Assembly (NCBI RefSeq): GCF_021532315.1
Contig: NZ_JAKGAO010000011.1
Coordinates: 310,001 to 374,000, forward strand
Origin: Paenibacillus tarimensis
Lineage (GTDB): Bacteria > Bacillota > Bacilli > Paenibacillales > Paenibacillaceae
Reading direction: 5' to 3'
Length of the DNA: 64,000 bases
The position numbers were made by a program, and so were the translations under genes. Shown one piece after another: positions 19,205 through 27,742 of this stretch. Under the pieces are notes generated by a model that did not search any database, was not told where the DNA came from, and saw nothing but the letters and a program-made list of their open reading frames with translations. Each line of letters opens with the position of its first letter. Within the stretch, counting starts at the first letter, position 1.

Positions 19205-19324
19205 AAACTGGCGTTGCGGCATCCCAACTGGCCGTGCGGCAGCCAAACTGGCGGTGTAGCACCCCACTGGCCGTGCGACCCAACTAACTGGCAGAGTGGC
19301 AACCAACTGGTCGTTCGGCCCTCA
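19205..19324. repeat. Degenerate 20-bp tandem repeat, six units
   Basis: ACTGG recurs at 19207, 19227, 19247, 19266, 19287 and 19306, a spacing of 19-21 bp. The units fit a rough consensus ACTGGCSGTGCGGCANCCAA. A 20-bp period does not keep a reading frame, so the short ORFs drawn across it are unlikely to be genes. Confidence 0.75.
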
Positions 19325-19331
19325 AATATTA

Positions 19332-19514
19332 TAACGAATCTCACACACCCTATTAGCCTCGAAAAGGCCGATTCTAATCTGTAACGAATCTGAGCAACGC
19401 TAATGTCCCAGTAATCCAGGAGATTCGGGCGTAAATCACCTAATAAGGCTGCTCAGTTTCGTTACAGCTGAGAAGGCTGCGAATAAGCAGGTTTAGCGTG
19501 TGTGAGTTTCGCTA
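19332..19514. repeat. Nested inverted-repeat element of four related arms
   Basis: Four arms share the pattern TAACGAAWCT: arm 1 at 19332-19358 (forward), arm 2 at 19382-19408 (forward), arm 3 at 19440-19466 (reverse) and arm 4 at 19486-19514 (reverse). Arms 1 and 4 share CTCACACAC; arms 2 and 3 share CTGAGCA. Outer pairs with outer and inner with inner, giving a folded structure of about 180 bp. No ORF crosses it convincingly. Confidence 0.75.
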
Positions 19515-19521
19515 GCCGTCC

Positions 19522-19604
19522 CGGGGCAGCTTTCGCCTGTCAACAATTTGTCGGAGCAAGCGGTAACCAACCATAAGATAGGGAATGGCCGCGCAGGGAT
19601 ACCC
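19522..19604 (+). pseudogene. Possible second decayed IS1182-type transposase tail
   Basis: By eye this stretch aligns with 1076-1157, the end of the IS1182 remnant, with something like 60% identity, including GGGNAGCTTTCGC, AATTTG and GAATGGC. Only the final 25 or so codons remain and they are badly eroded. It abuts the nested inverted repeat. Confidence 0.4.
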
Positions 19605-19764
19605 CCCCAAGCTCTGCCATATCTATCTTTCCGCATATACCTCACCTTGTGTGTCTATGCATATCCTTGGGATCTGGCCTAAGCTTCTGGTATTTTTCCG
19701 TTTCAATGATTTTAATTCAACCCTGTAACCACCCAAAGCTTCTCATAATAACATACTGGCTGAT

Positions 19765-20064
19765 TCATTCAATAGTTTTAGTAAATGGACTTATTTTTAT
19801 CATTCTTTTTGACTTACCATCATCATGTACATACTCCACGAAGTACTGATTCCCCTCTTGTATCAAGGCAGATATTCCTTTCGGAATTCCAATTTCAGTT
19901 CCATCTCCAAAGGTCTCACTTACCACCACTATGCTGTCATCGGTGACCTCTGTTACTGTAATTAGCTCCGCAGTCTTGTCTTTCAAAGCTTCTGCACACC
20001 CTGAAGCAACAATTAAACTCACCACTACTATCAAGCTTAAAGAAATCTTTTTAAAAAGATCCAA
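19765..20064 (-). CDS. Small lipoprotein, unrecognised
   Basis: 99 residues. Lipoprotein signal with IVASGC, so Cys-anchored outside the membrane, followed by a compact domain of about 75 residues rich in beta-type sequence (TVTEVTDDSIVVVSETFGDG), resembling small OB- or DUF3221-like lipoproteins; that is only an impression. The start is TTG, preceded by AAGGAGG. The gene is AT-rich and isolated in the accessory stretch. Confidence 0.75.
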   Translation of the reverse strand: MDLFKKISLSLIVVVSLIVASGCAEALKDKTAELITVTEVTDDSIVVVSETFGDGTEIGIPKGISALIQEGNQYFVEYVHDDGKSKRMIKISPFTKTIE

Positions 20065-20146
20065 AAAATCCCTCCTTGTCTATTTATACCAATTAGTGTA
20101 AAGTATCTCTTGTATCACTATTATACCATTTGGTTACCGTGAAGCA

Positions 20147-20192
20147 TAATAAAACGGACGGACCTGATTGAACAGGTCCGTCCGTTTTATTA
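20147..20192. terminator. Perfect 20-bp inverted repeat, bidirectional terminator
   Basis: TAATAAAACGGACGGACCTG and its exact complement flank the 6-base loop attgaa. Each orientation ends in TTTTATTA. It lies after the gene ending at 20519 and before the gene starting at 20064 on the minus strand. Confidence 0.85.
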
Positions 20193-20518
20193 TCAGGAAA
20201 TCTCAACAACCTTGCCCATATACTCAATGTGGAAAATATTATTTGAGCCCTAGAAGACGGAAGAGATGATAAGCTACTGCTATATATATTGAGTTATGTC
20301 CCAGAAACATTTATATTCATGTTGCGTCGACATACATAGAACTAAGAAATTTTTTACAAACAGTTAACTTCCATTGAAGGTGCTATGTGTTCTTATATCG
20401 TACCATATGCACTTGTAAAAGGTGGGGGTTCGGTTACAGATTGGGTATGCAGGGATTTCTTCTAGGGATCAAATCTATCGCCGGGTAAGCGGGCAAACAG
20501 CTTCTTAATCGGTTATCC
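20193..20518. other. Intergenic stretch without a supported gene
   Basis: AT-rich sequence of about 325 bp. A plus-strand open stretch at about 20249-20338 reads LEDGRDDKLLLYILSYVPET but has no start or ribosome site and may be a gene fragment. I see no hairpin or promoter of note. Confidence 0.4.
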
Positions 20519-21010
20519 TCAGTATTGATAATTGCCGCTGAATAAATATTTATAATACGACGAAGATTTGATCGTATTACGATCAGAAACAGGATTAGCC
20601 TCCAAGTCTTGACCCACTATAACCTTCCATGCCCCATTCTCTCGCCAAACCGGCATTTCTACTGTTACTTCTTCATCCATTTTTAACGATTGATGAGTGA
20701 CAGTGGCCTTATATAAGCCATTATCAATTTTCACCAAATTAGTGGCTTCAAACCTTACAAGCCGGTCATCCATTTGTTCCATGCTCTCCCTCTGATCCTT
20801 AGGATTAGGCCATCTCAGGTCTCTCGTTAATTTCAACACCGTTTCAATATCACGTTCCTTCGAGGCTCTAGCGAGGTCTTGCAGCACTGAGCGTATGATG
20901 GCTTCTTCATCTTGGGTTCCGTTTGCCTCCATACCGAACGACAACTGCGTCGACACAAACACAGCCAAAGTAATCAGCAATAGCCTCTGCCACTTAACTT
21001 TATTCATCAT
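20519..21010 (-). CDS. Secreted protein, NTF2-like pattern
   Basis: 163 residues. Signal peptide (residues 1-25, KWQRLLLITLAVFVSTQLSFG) without a lipobox, so probably released or loosely wall-held. The rest (EEAIIRSVLQDLARASKERDIETVLKLT, ending in MPVWRENGAWKVIV) fits the layout of NTF2/SnoaL-like stress proteins: helices that count events and a final strand with GxWKV. GGAGGG precedes a double ATG. Function unknown; stands alone. Confidence 0.75.
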   Translation of the reverse strand: MMNKVKWQRLLLITLAVFVSTQLSFGMEANGTQDEEAIIRSVLQDLARASKERDIETVLKLTRDLRWPNPKDQRESMEQMDDRLVRFEATNLVKIDNGLYKATVTHQSLKMDEEVTVEMPVWRENGAWKVIVGQDLEANPVSDRNTIKSSSYYKYLFSGNYQY

Positions 21011-21148
21011 CTTAGCCCTCCAGCATAATTCAATACGTTAATCCGTACATTCCCGTCAAATTTAAATACAATTTCATTTCGCTGCAAAAGCTGAAGCCCA
21101 GCCCTGATCCCACTCAAAGCAGGTGCTGGTCCATGTGCGTATCACAGA

Positions 21149-21457
21149 TCAGTAAACATAAAAGATTACGAAAAACAAGCCAATAAAGGGGAGTAGAATG
21201 AAGGCGTTAATAAAAATAGACAAGAGAGCATAGATTCTATTTTGTTGGTCGGATTGCTTAAATAATGCTGCTAAAGATGCCGCGAAGTTAATAATAGATA
21301 CAACCCCTATAATGGACATCAATATCGCGAATGCGATTCCGAACCTTATATCCAAATTCAACAGCAGGGGAAGGGAAAAGGAAACGAATGCGATTGATGC
21401 AATGACAACACTTGAAACAAACAAGACCAGGGCTAACGACCTGTTAACTCGTATCAC
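21149..21457 (-). CDS. Small three-helix membrane protein, unrecognised
   Basis: 102 residues if started at GTG 21457, which has GAGGGG seven bases before it; a GTG at 21481 would give 110 residues without a clear site. Three hydrophobic segments (about 5-27, 38-62, 75-100) separated by a short charged loop FKQSDQQNR. No family recognised. AT-rich, in the accessory stretch. Confidence 0.6.
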   Translation of the reverse strand: MIRVNRSLALVLFVSSVVIASIAFVSFSLPLLLNLDIRFGIAFAILMSIIGVVSIINFAASLAALFKQSDQQNRIYALLSIFINAFILLPFIGLFFVIFYVY

Positions 21458-21509
21458 AATTTGCCCCTCTCTCACAATCACAAATAATAGGGAAACAACA
21501 AGTGAAAAA

Positions 21510-21635
21510 GGGTTCTCACTGACCTACAAAGGGACGTTCGGCTATGCACCGGTCTTCGCCTACCTGGCTCAGGAGGGATTCGGCGTAAATGCGCAGCAGC
21601 CATCTTCATTTTTAACTTCGGGCGTTGAATTATGA
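21510..21635 (+). mobile_element. IS1380-type transposase fragment
   Basis: The plus-strand reading LTYKGTFGYAPVFAYLAQEG followed by FGVNAQ matches a conserved segment I know from IS1380-family transposases (YKGTFGYAPVFAYLAxEG). It covers about 30 codons only and then loses the family pattern before a stop at 21635. The stretch is more GC-rich than the small membrane genes on either side, consistent with an insertion relic. Confidence 0.55.
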
Positions 21636-21866
21636 ATTGCGATTTCTGAGTATTCCTACAATGAATATGATTAGTAAAACTAAAACTATTGTAAGAAAGA
21701 TGTAGAACCAAACTGCAGATAGATCTCCAATGAAAATGAGAATGCTCGCTGAAACGATAAGTCCGATATTTTCTTTGTTGTATTTCTTGAATTTGTCCTT
21801 AAATAATCTAAATATTAGTAAGAGTATAATGAAAACAATTATTGTATATACGATTGTTATCAACAA
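21630..21866 (-). CDS. Small two-helix membrane protein, unrecognised
   Basis: 78 residues, start TTG with GGGGAGG eight bases before it. Two long hydrophobic segments (about 2-20 and 36-73) flank a basic loop FKDKFKKYNKEN. AT-rich. No family recognised. It lies 29 bp after another small membrane gene on the same strand, so the two may be co-transcribed. Confidence 0.6.
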   Translation of the reverse strand: MLITIVYTIIVFIILLLIFRLFKDKFKKYNKENIGLIVSASILIFIGDLSAVWFYIFLTIVLVLLIIFIVGILRNRNS

Positions 21867-21895
21867 CTGGTTAACCTCCCCTACAGATCTCCCTA

Positions 21896-22129
21896 TTACC
21901 GTGATGAATTACTCCTTCGAAAACCAAGTAGCATAAGAATTATACCTAGTAGAACAGCTGCTCCTCCGTAGAGAAGCAATGCGGTCTCTGTCGCCGGGAG
22001 GAAAAAACCTAATATATATTCTCCCATACTACCATCTGGACTTCTTCCACTGAAGATATATGTACTAACACCCTCGTAAATGAGATATAAACCACACAAC
22101 ATACACAGAATTTTTACGAGCATTTTCAT
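21896..22129 (-). CDS. Small two-helix membrane protein, unrecognised
   Basis: 77 residues, ATG preceded by AGGAGG. Hydrophobic segments at about 4-24 and 40-69 with a short loop SGRSPDGSMGEY, ending in a basic Arg-rich tail. First gene of a possible pair with the 78-residue membrane protein downstream. Function unknown. Confidence 0.65.
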   Translation of the reverse strand: MKMLVKILCMLCGLYLIYEGVSTYIFSGRSPDGSMGEYILGFFLPATETALLLYGGAAVLLGIILMLLGFRRSNSSR

Positions 22130-22231
22130 TCTATTTATACCTCCTAGGTCCGTAACTTAAAGACGATCATATGAACCATAAAGTTTAAAAATTTACACAT
22201 TTATCCTATGTACATGAGAGCAGCATCCAAG

Positions 22232-22282
22232 AAAAACAGCGATCCCAGCCGAACATCATCGGCCAGAATCGCTGTTTTTTTA
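22232..22282. terminator. Bidirectional terminator
   Basis: AAAACAGCGAT and ATCGCTGTTTT flank an inner GCCG/CGGC stem; seven Ts follow on the plus strand and GTTTTTC on the minus. It ends the chemoreceptor transcript coming from the right on the minus strand. Confidence 0.8.
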
Positions 22283-22329
22283 TAAGCTATGGTGTTATTG
22301 CCCTGCCGGCTCCGCCTACAGCCTAAAGC

Positions 22330-23982
22330 CTACAGCCGGAACCGCTGCAGCTCCTGCTGCAGCTCGCCTGCGATCTGGCGCAGCTGCTTGACCTTCTCCG
22401 CCGCGAGTGCGAATGAGCGTCTCTGCTCCGTGGTGGAGGCGGCGATCTCCTCGCTTCCGCCCGCGGATTGCTCGGTGATCGCGCTCATGTTGGCGACCGC
22501 CTCCTGCACTTGGCTGCACATATGCTGCGAGCGGTTCATATCAGCTGTCAGCGTGTCCAGATGTTCGGCAATCTGCTGAACCTGTGAGCTGACCATGGCG
22601 AACGATTGGCCGGTCAGTGCTGCAGCCTCTTCCTGCTCGCGCGACAGCTCCATGCTCTTCGCAACGGAGCCCTTCACATTCCTCATCGCCGCCGTAATGC
22701 CTTCTACCGCGCTGAAGATCTGCTTAGCGGTAACAGCGGACTGGTCCGCCAGCTTCTTCACCTCATCCGCAACAACCGCGAAGCCCTTGCCTGCCTCACC
22801 GGCACGCGCCGCCTCGATAGAGGCATTCAGGGACAGCATGGTCGTCTGCTTCGCGATCTCGGAGACGTAGCCGGTCATCTGCGTAATTTCCTGTGCATTG
22901 ACCTCGAGCGTCTGCACGGTCTGCTCGACCTCAGACATCGCCTGGCGGTTGGCCGCGACAACACGGAGCTGCTCCTCCATCTCGCGGCTGCCCTTGTCCA
23001 TGATCCGGACGGCTTCACTGCTGTATGCAGCAGACTGCGCCGTTCCGGCCAGATTAGCTTCGAACAGCTGGCTCATCTCATCAACAAGCTCAACCGTAAC
23101 CGACAGGTCCTCCGCAGTCTTCTGGCTGCCGACAGCCAGCTCCTCTGTAGCCGCCGCCACCTGATTGACGATCTCCTGCATCGTATCATTATGCTGATCA
23201 ATATCCTGAGCCAAGCTGTCCACGCTGCGGCCTGCCTGGTCGACAGAATGCACGATGCCATACAGGTTGTTCTTCATCAGACGGAAGGAGCGGCTCAGCT
23301 CGTCCAGCTCATCCTTGCCCTTCGGCTCCGCAATCTCGACCATCAGATTGCCCTCGGCTATCTGTCCGGCCGCTTCGTTCAAGCGGCGAATCCGCCCTGC
23401 AAGCTGGCGGGATACGAACACATTGTAGGCCCCTACAGCCACAACCAGCACAATCGCGCCAGCCAGAGCGATCTGCCAGGTCAACTGGATGCTGTTCTCC
23501 AGCTCACGGGTCGACGCTTCGTAGCGTGATTCAGCAAGCAGATTGAGCATGTAGAGATCATTCTGAATTCCCTGTGCCCGGATGGCCTGGCGCTTCGCTT
23601 CCGGACTGTCCTGCCCGTTTACCGCCTGCTCGGTCTCGCCCTTAAGCTTCCCAAACTTGGTCTGTAAACTGGAGACCCATTCCTGCTCCTCTCCCGATGG
23701 CAATACACCGGACGCAACCTGCGCAACCAGTTCCTCTGCCTCCTGAAGCTCACTCAAAATGCTGGCTTTGTTGCTTTCGGTCATCGTAGCCGAGTAGTTG
23801 TTCAAGCCCTGGCTGATCTGCATCAGGGTGCCGTTCAGCTTCTGAATGTTAAGAAGTGTAGGTACCAGCTCTTTGTTCTGGGCATTCATATTGAGCAGCT
23901 GGAAGATAATATAAGCGACCAGCACTAGGGACGCTAGAAGTGAAATCAGCGCATTGAGCACCATTTTACCCTGTAGTTTCAT
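22330..23982 (-). CDS. Methyl-accepting chemotaxis protein
   Basis: 550 residues. TM1 (about 8-30), an extracellular four-helix-type sensor (about 35-190, with [16 protein letters not shown]-like helices), TM2 (about 193-213), HAMP (about 214-268) and a cytoplasmic signalling coil with the hairpin tip [18 protein letters not shown]-type motif and [12 protein letters not shown]. It relays ligand binding to CheA/CheW. The start at 23982 follows AAGGAGG; the longer ORF overlaps the preceding gene. It lies 25 bp after a BMP-family binding protein gene, which may be its ligand receptor. Confidence 0.93.
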   Translation of the reverse strand: MKLQGKMVLNALISLLASLVLVAYIIFQLLNMNAQNKELVPTLLNIQKLNGTLMQISQGLNNYSATMTESNKASILSELQEAEELVAQVASGVLPSGEEQEWVSSLQTKFGKLKGETEQAVNGQDSPEAKRQAIRAQGIQNDLYMLNLLAESRYEASTRELENSIQLTWQIALAGAIVLVVAVGAYNVFVSRQLAGRIRRLNEAAGQIAEGNLMVEIAEPKGKDELDELSRSFRLMKNNLYGIVHSVDQAGRSVDSLAQDIDQHNDTMQEIVNQVAAATEELAVGSQKTAEDLSVTVELVDEMSQLFEANLAGTAQSAAYSSEAVRIMDKGSREMEEQLRVVAANRQAMSEVEQTVQTLEVNAQEITQMTGYVSEIAKQTTMLSLNASIEAARAGEAGKGFAVVADEVKKLADQSAVTAKQIFSAVEGITAAMRNVKGSVAKSMELSREQEEAAALTGQSFAMVSSQVQQIAEHLDTLTADMNRSQHMCSQVQEAVANMSAITEQSAGGSEEIAASTTEQRRSFALAAEKVKQLRQIAGELQQELQRFRL

Positions 23983-24007
23983 CGAGTTCTGCCTCCTTCT
24001 CCAGATC

Positions 24008-25012
24008 TTATGGGAGTGTGATAACGGTGCTGCCCGCTGCCAGCTTCTCCGCGAATTCATCGTACAGCTGCTGATCATCCGGCCCAAATGGAACAACCCG
24101 GATCGGGGCAACCCCGATTGCGTTATCCTTTAAGCCAAAGACGATCTGCCTCTCGGGGAATCGTCCTTCATTCTTCAGGAAGGTCTCGACCGTTGTCCGA
24201 ATCGCCACATCGACATTCTTCATCATCGAGGTAACGACCGCCTTCTCCGCGACGAAGAACTGGTCCGTGTCCACGCCAATAGCCAGCTTATGCTGCTTCT
24301 CTGCTTCCTGGAGCGCACCAACGCCTGTAAAACCAGCCGCCGCATACACAATGTCTACACTATCTTCACGGAACATTCTGCCGGCGATCTCCCCGCCAAG
24401 ATCAGCGTCTCCAAATGTTCCCGCATATTCAACCACCAGCTCTGCTTCCGGATTAACAGCCTTCACACCCTGCTCGAATCCCGCCTGGAATTTATGAATC
24501 AGCGGCGCATCCACACCGCCAAGGAAACCAATCTTATCCGAACGGGTCTTTAGACCGGCTATCAATCCCACTAGATAACTGCCTTCCTCCTCCTTGAACG
24601 TAATGGAGGTCACATTCGGCAGCTCGGACGTCTCATCCACGATAACGAATGGAAAATCAGGATGCTTCTTCGCAATCGCCTCAAGGCTATCCTTCACCTG
24701 AAAGCCCAGCCCGATTACCATATCACTGTCTTGAACGAGTTCTTCAAATCCTTGGTCGAATGTTCCTACCTGCTCCAGCTCCCGGTAGTCGAATACAATT
24801 CCGAGCTCTTCTCTGGCAGCCACCAGCCCGGCAAAAGCCGCGTCACTGTAAGACTGGTCCCCAAGCCCCACATCAGACAGCATAACGCCTACCCGTACCC
24901 GCTTGTCTTCCGAAGTGCCTGCGTTACTGCCGCAGCCCGCCAGCGTAGTAATTACCATCACTGCTATAAGCCACAGCGAAGCCATTCGCCTGTTTACCGG
25001 CTTTCTCTCCAT
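24008..25012 (-). CDS. BMP-family substrate-binding lipoprotein
   Basis: 334 residues with lipobox TLAGC and a Bmp domain (PF02608) throughout: [34 protein letters not shown]-type segment, and [15 protein letters not shown]. The family binds purine nucleosides or acts as a regulator (B. subtilis Med). No permease or ATPase is adjacent; instead a chemoreceptor gene follows 25 bp downstream, so a role in sensing is more likely than transport. GGGGTG precedes the ATG. Confidence 0.88.
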   Translation of the reverse strand: MERKPVNRRMASLWLIAVMVITTLAGCGSNAGTSEDKRVRVGVMLSDVGLGDQSYSDAAFAGLVAAREELGIVFDYRELEQVGTFDQGFEELVQDSDMVIGLGFQVKDSLEAIAKKHPDFPFVIVDETSELPNVTSITFKEEEGSYLVGLIAGLKTRSDKIGFLGGVDAPLIHKFQAGFEQGVKAVNPEAELVVEYAGTFGDADLGGEIAGRMFREDSVDIVYAAAGFTGVGALQEAEKQHKLAIGVDTDQFFVAEKAVVTSMMKNVDVAIRTTVETFLKNEGRFPERQIVFGLKDNAIGVAPIRVVPFGPDDQQLYDEFAEKLAAGSTVITLP

Positions 25013-25310
25013 GCTTGTTCACCCCTATAATAATTTGTGTCTGTATTGCTGAAGCTGCATGAGTTATATATCGGTTCTTAAGTCCTACTAGTAGAGGTTT
25101 ATTGCATACAAAATATAATTAATTAATAATCCGCAAAAACCCCGGCATTATCCGCAATTTAGAACAGTGCATTCATTTACAAATAGGTATAATAGAGGTA
25201 AAAAATCCCTGAGTTTCCGTCTTCCCCCGGATCACCATCATACATGTGCCATGGTTCCTGTATCTGATCATTAAGGCCTGCCACAAGGTCTGTGGTGCCA
25301 GAACAGTAGA
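25013..25310. other. Intergenic region upstream of the BMP gene
   Basis: About 300 bp, AT-rich near 25080-25205 on the BMP side, where its promoter should lie; I could not fix -35/-10 boxes with confidence. No ORF with a ribosome site. Confidence 0.4.
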
Positions 25311-25353
25311 AAGAGCCGGTCCAATCGTGACATGCACGACTGGACCGGCTCTT
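25311..25353. terminator. Terminator after the TVP38-like gene
   Basis: AAGAGCCGGTCCA..TCGT and ACGA.TGGACCGGCTCTT form a strong stem with loop gacatgc, 17 bp beyond the stop of the TVP38-type gene on the minus strand. Confidence 0.8.
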
Positions 25354-25369
25354 CATGTTCTGCTTTGTA

Positions 25370-26005
25370 TTAGTCAGGACTGGATTTCACCAGTCCCTGC
25401 CTCCTTCTCCACAGCCGGTGAAGCCACCAGGTCAGCGCGAAGAAAGCCCCATACCCGGCAATAATGGCTGCTATCTGCGCAGGCTCGTTGGCAATACTGT
25501 CGCCTACTACTGCGAACAACACCATAGGCGGAATCTTGCCTAGTGAGGATGCAGTCGCATAGACTGCAAACGGCACCCGGCTGAGCGCCGCATATATATT
25601 TATCACAATCGATGGTATGAACGGGACAAGGCGGGCGAATACGATCGTCAGGAACGCGCTCCTCTCGAACATCTCCGTCAGCTTGTCCAGGCTTCTGTAG
25701 CGCCGCAGCAGCCTGCCTCCCCACTCCTGATACCCATACCGGACGAACAGGAACATGAGTATGGAAGCTGCCGCAGAGCCAATCCAAGTGATCAATCCGC
25801 CGATTACCGGACCGAAGGCAGCGCCGATAGCACCGCCTACGATCGGGTAAGGTATGGCCGGGAACAAGGCAAGCATCGTGGCCAAAACCGTAACCAGCGG
25901 AAAGCTGTCCGCTTCGTTCAGCCAAGCCATAATCGAAGCGCCATACCGGAAGATCAGATAGGCGGCGCCCGCATACAAAAGGGCAATACCTGTCTTTTTA
26001 TACAT
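25370..26005 (-). CDS. TVP38/TMEM64 (SNARE-associated/DedA superfamily) membrane protein
   Basis: 211 residues, about five to six hydrophobic segments. The VTT-type core is present: AIPYPIVGGAIGAAFGPVIGG, FLFVRYG, and FARLVPFIPSIVINIYAA, where the FARLxPFxP pattern is diagnostic. Members act in membrane lipid handling, but no specific substrate can be read here. AGGAG precedes the ATG. Monocistronic, with its own terminator. Confidence 0.9.
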   Translation of the reverse strand: MYKKTGIALLYAGAAYLIFRYGASIMAWLNEADSFPLVTVLATMLALFPAIPYPIVGGAIGAAFGPVIGGLITWIGSAAASILMFLFVRYGYQEWGGRLLRRYRSLDKLTEMFERSAFLTIVFARLVPFIPSIVINIYAALSRVPFAVYATASSLGKIPPMVLFAVVGDSIANEPAQIAAIIAGYGAFFALTWWLHRLWRRRQGLVKSSPD

Positions 26006-26067
26006 GATGTACGCTCCTGTTCGTTAGTGGTTGCTGGCCTGGCTGCCTCGCATTCGCAGCCAATCTG

Positions 26068-26745
26068 CTATCTTGCCGGGATAAACTGCTTGATCCAGCT
26101 GCCAAAGCCTGCCGGGTTGCGACTCTGCACAAGCACGACGCCCTCGCCCCGGAAACGGCAGACCAGCGCCTCGCCGCTGGTGAAGCTGGACAGCCACCCG
26201 GCTGAAGCCTTCTCTATCTTGTAGTCCATATAGCTCGGCCAGGCAACCAGATGGGAGTTATCGATAATAACCTCTTCGCCCGGTGCCAGATTAATGGCAT
26301 GGATCGCGCCGTAAGAGGACAGAAATACCGTTCCCCTGCCGCCAATCTCAATAATAAAGAAGCCTTCTCCCGAGAACAGGCCCTTCACGAGATTCTGCAT
26401 CTTGGTGTTAATTTCTATTCCTGCTGTACCGGCAAGGAAGCCATCCTTCTGGACATACAGCTTATAGGACCCGTCCAGCTCAATCGCCTGCACATCGCCA
26501 AGTGTCGCTGGAGCAAGCAGGACCTCAGCCGGTCCTCTGGCTGCCTTCAACTCCTGAAAGAAGAACTTCTCGCCGCTCAGCACGCGGCCAATTCCCCGCA
26601 TGATCCCGCCTTCCATCGTACCCTTCAGATCAACTGTTGGCGACATGGCTACCATTGCGCCCATCTCGGCTTTAACCGATTCGCCGCGCTCCAGATTAAC
26701 CTGCAGCATCGCAAACGCGCCCTCCTGCACAACCTTGTAATTCAT
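26068..26745 (-). CDS. AIM24 / TIGR00266 family protein
   Basis: 225 residues. A beta-rich AIM24 domain fills the length: SVKAEMGAMVAMSPTVDLKG, GEKFFFQELKA and SGEGFFIIEIGGRGTVFLSS, the duplicated pattern of this family. Start ATG 26745 follows GGGGGAG; an upstream 66-residue extension has no site. Bacterial members have no settled function; the mitochondrial relative helps membrane organisation. Divergent from the hydrolase gene at 26912. Confidence 0.88.
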   Translation of the reverse strand: MNYKVVQEGAFAMLQVNLERGESVKAEMGAMVAMSPTVDLKGTMEGGIMRGIGRVLSGEKFFFQELKAARGPAEVLLAPATLGDVQAIELDGSYKLYVQKDGFLAGTAGIEINTKMQNLVKGLFSGEGFFIIEIGGRGTVFLSSYGAIHAINLAPGEEVIIDNSHLVAWPSYMDYKIEKASAGWLSSFTSGEALVCRFRGEGVVLVQSRNPAGFGSWIKQFIPAR

Positions 26746-26911
26746 CGCTTCTCCCCCAGCCTTCATGAGATACCGTACATTTACCTTATTATACAGGTCG
26801 GTGTCAGCCCTGGAAACGCAAAATCGATGATGGCATTTAGCTGCAGTCTTATGAATATGCATAACAGATGTGTCCATAATCCGGAGATCGCATCTAACGG
26901 GGAGGAAAATC

Positions 26912-27742
26912 ATGTATATCGAAGTAGAGCAAGGGGTGCGCATCTTCGTACGCGACTTAAATCCCGGTGAAGGCAGCCGCCCGGTCGTGTTTGTTCACGG
27001 ATGGCCGGTTAATCACCGAATGTTCGAGTACCAGTTCAACGTGCTGCCCCATTACGGGTACCGCTGCATCGGACTGGACCTGCGCGGCTTCGGCAAGTCG
27101 GATAAGCCTTGGCACGGCTACTCCTATAACCGGATGGCCGATGATATCCGCGGGGTTATCGAAGCGCTGAATCTGGAAGACGCTGTGCTTATCGGCTTCT
27201 CCATTGGAGGTGCCATATCCGTCCGCTACATGGCACGCCACGGCGGAGCACATATCACGCGGCTCGCGCTGATTAATGCCGCCGCCCCATTATTTACCCA
27301 GCGGCCCGACTATTCATACGGCCTTCCCGTCCGGCAGGTCGATGAGCTAATCAGCCAAACGAGCAATAACCGGCCAGCTATGCTGACCGGTCTGTGGGAT
27401 CAGTTCTTTAACCGCAACATCGGGGAACCTCTTGTTCACTGGTTCCATCACCTTGCGCTGGAAGCGGACTCCCATGCCACAATTGAATGCCTGCTCTCGC
27501 TGCGGAATGAGGATCTCCGCCCTGATCTGCGCAGTGTCCGGGTGCCTTGCACAGTCTTCTACGGCGTGCATGACCGGATTGTACCCTACCCAAGCGCCGG
27601 GGTTCTGCAGCAGGGCATCGCCGGCTCGCGGATTCATCCGTTTCACAACAGCGGCCATGGGCTTGTCGTCGAAGAGAAGGAGGCGTTCAATACCGCCCTC
27701 CTCGACTTCCTGCATGAGGACCGCCCGCCGGTATCCGGCTAG
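26912..27742 (+). CDS. Alpha/beta hydrolase
   Basis: 276 residues. [13 protein letters not shown] oxyanion region, nucleophile elbow GFSIGG with S97, acid in VHDRIVPY, and catalytic His in [11 protein letters not shown]. Closest in layout to chloroperoxidase/esterase-type hydrolases. Start ATG 26912 follows GGGGAGG. It converges with rlmN and the stop codons overlap by 4 bases. Substrate unknown. Confidence 0.9.
   Translation: MYIEVEQGVRIFVRDLNPGEGSRPVVFVHGWPVNHRMFEYQFNVLPHYGYRCIGLDLRGFGKSDKPWHGYSYNRMADDIRGVIEALNLEDAVLIGFSIGGAISVRYMARHGGAHITRLALINAAAPLFTQRPDYSYGLPVRQVDELISQTSNNRPAMLTGLWDQFFNRNIGEPLVHWFHHLALEADSHATIECLLSLRNEDLRPDLRSVRVPCTVFYGVHDRIVPYPSAGVLQQGIAGSRIHPFHNSGHGLVVEEKEAFNTALLDFLHEDRPPVSG

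Noticed and set aside
19205-19324. CRISPR array
   Set aside because: Units are only 20 bp, degenerate and contiguous with no unique spacers, and no cas genes are nearby.
19151-19384. 77-residue ORF across the tandem repeat
   Set aside because: The repeat period of about 20 bp changes frame each unit; there is no ribosome site or conserved pattern.
19332-19514. Integron attC site
   Set aside because: No integrase gene and no clear GTTRRRY core; the four-arm layout differs from attC.
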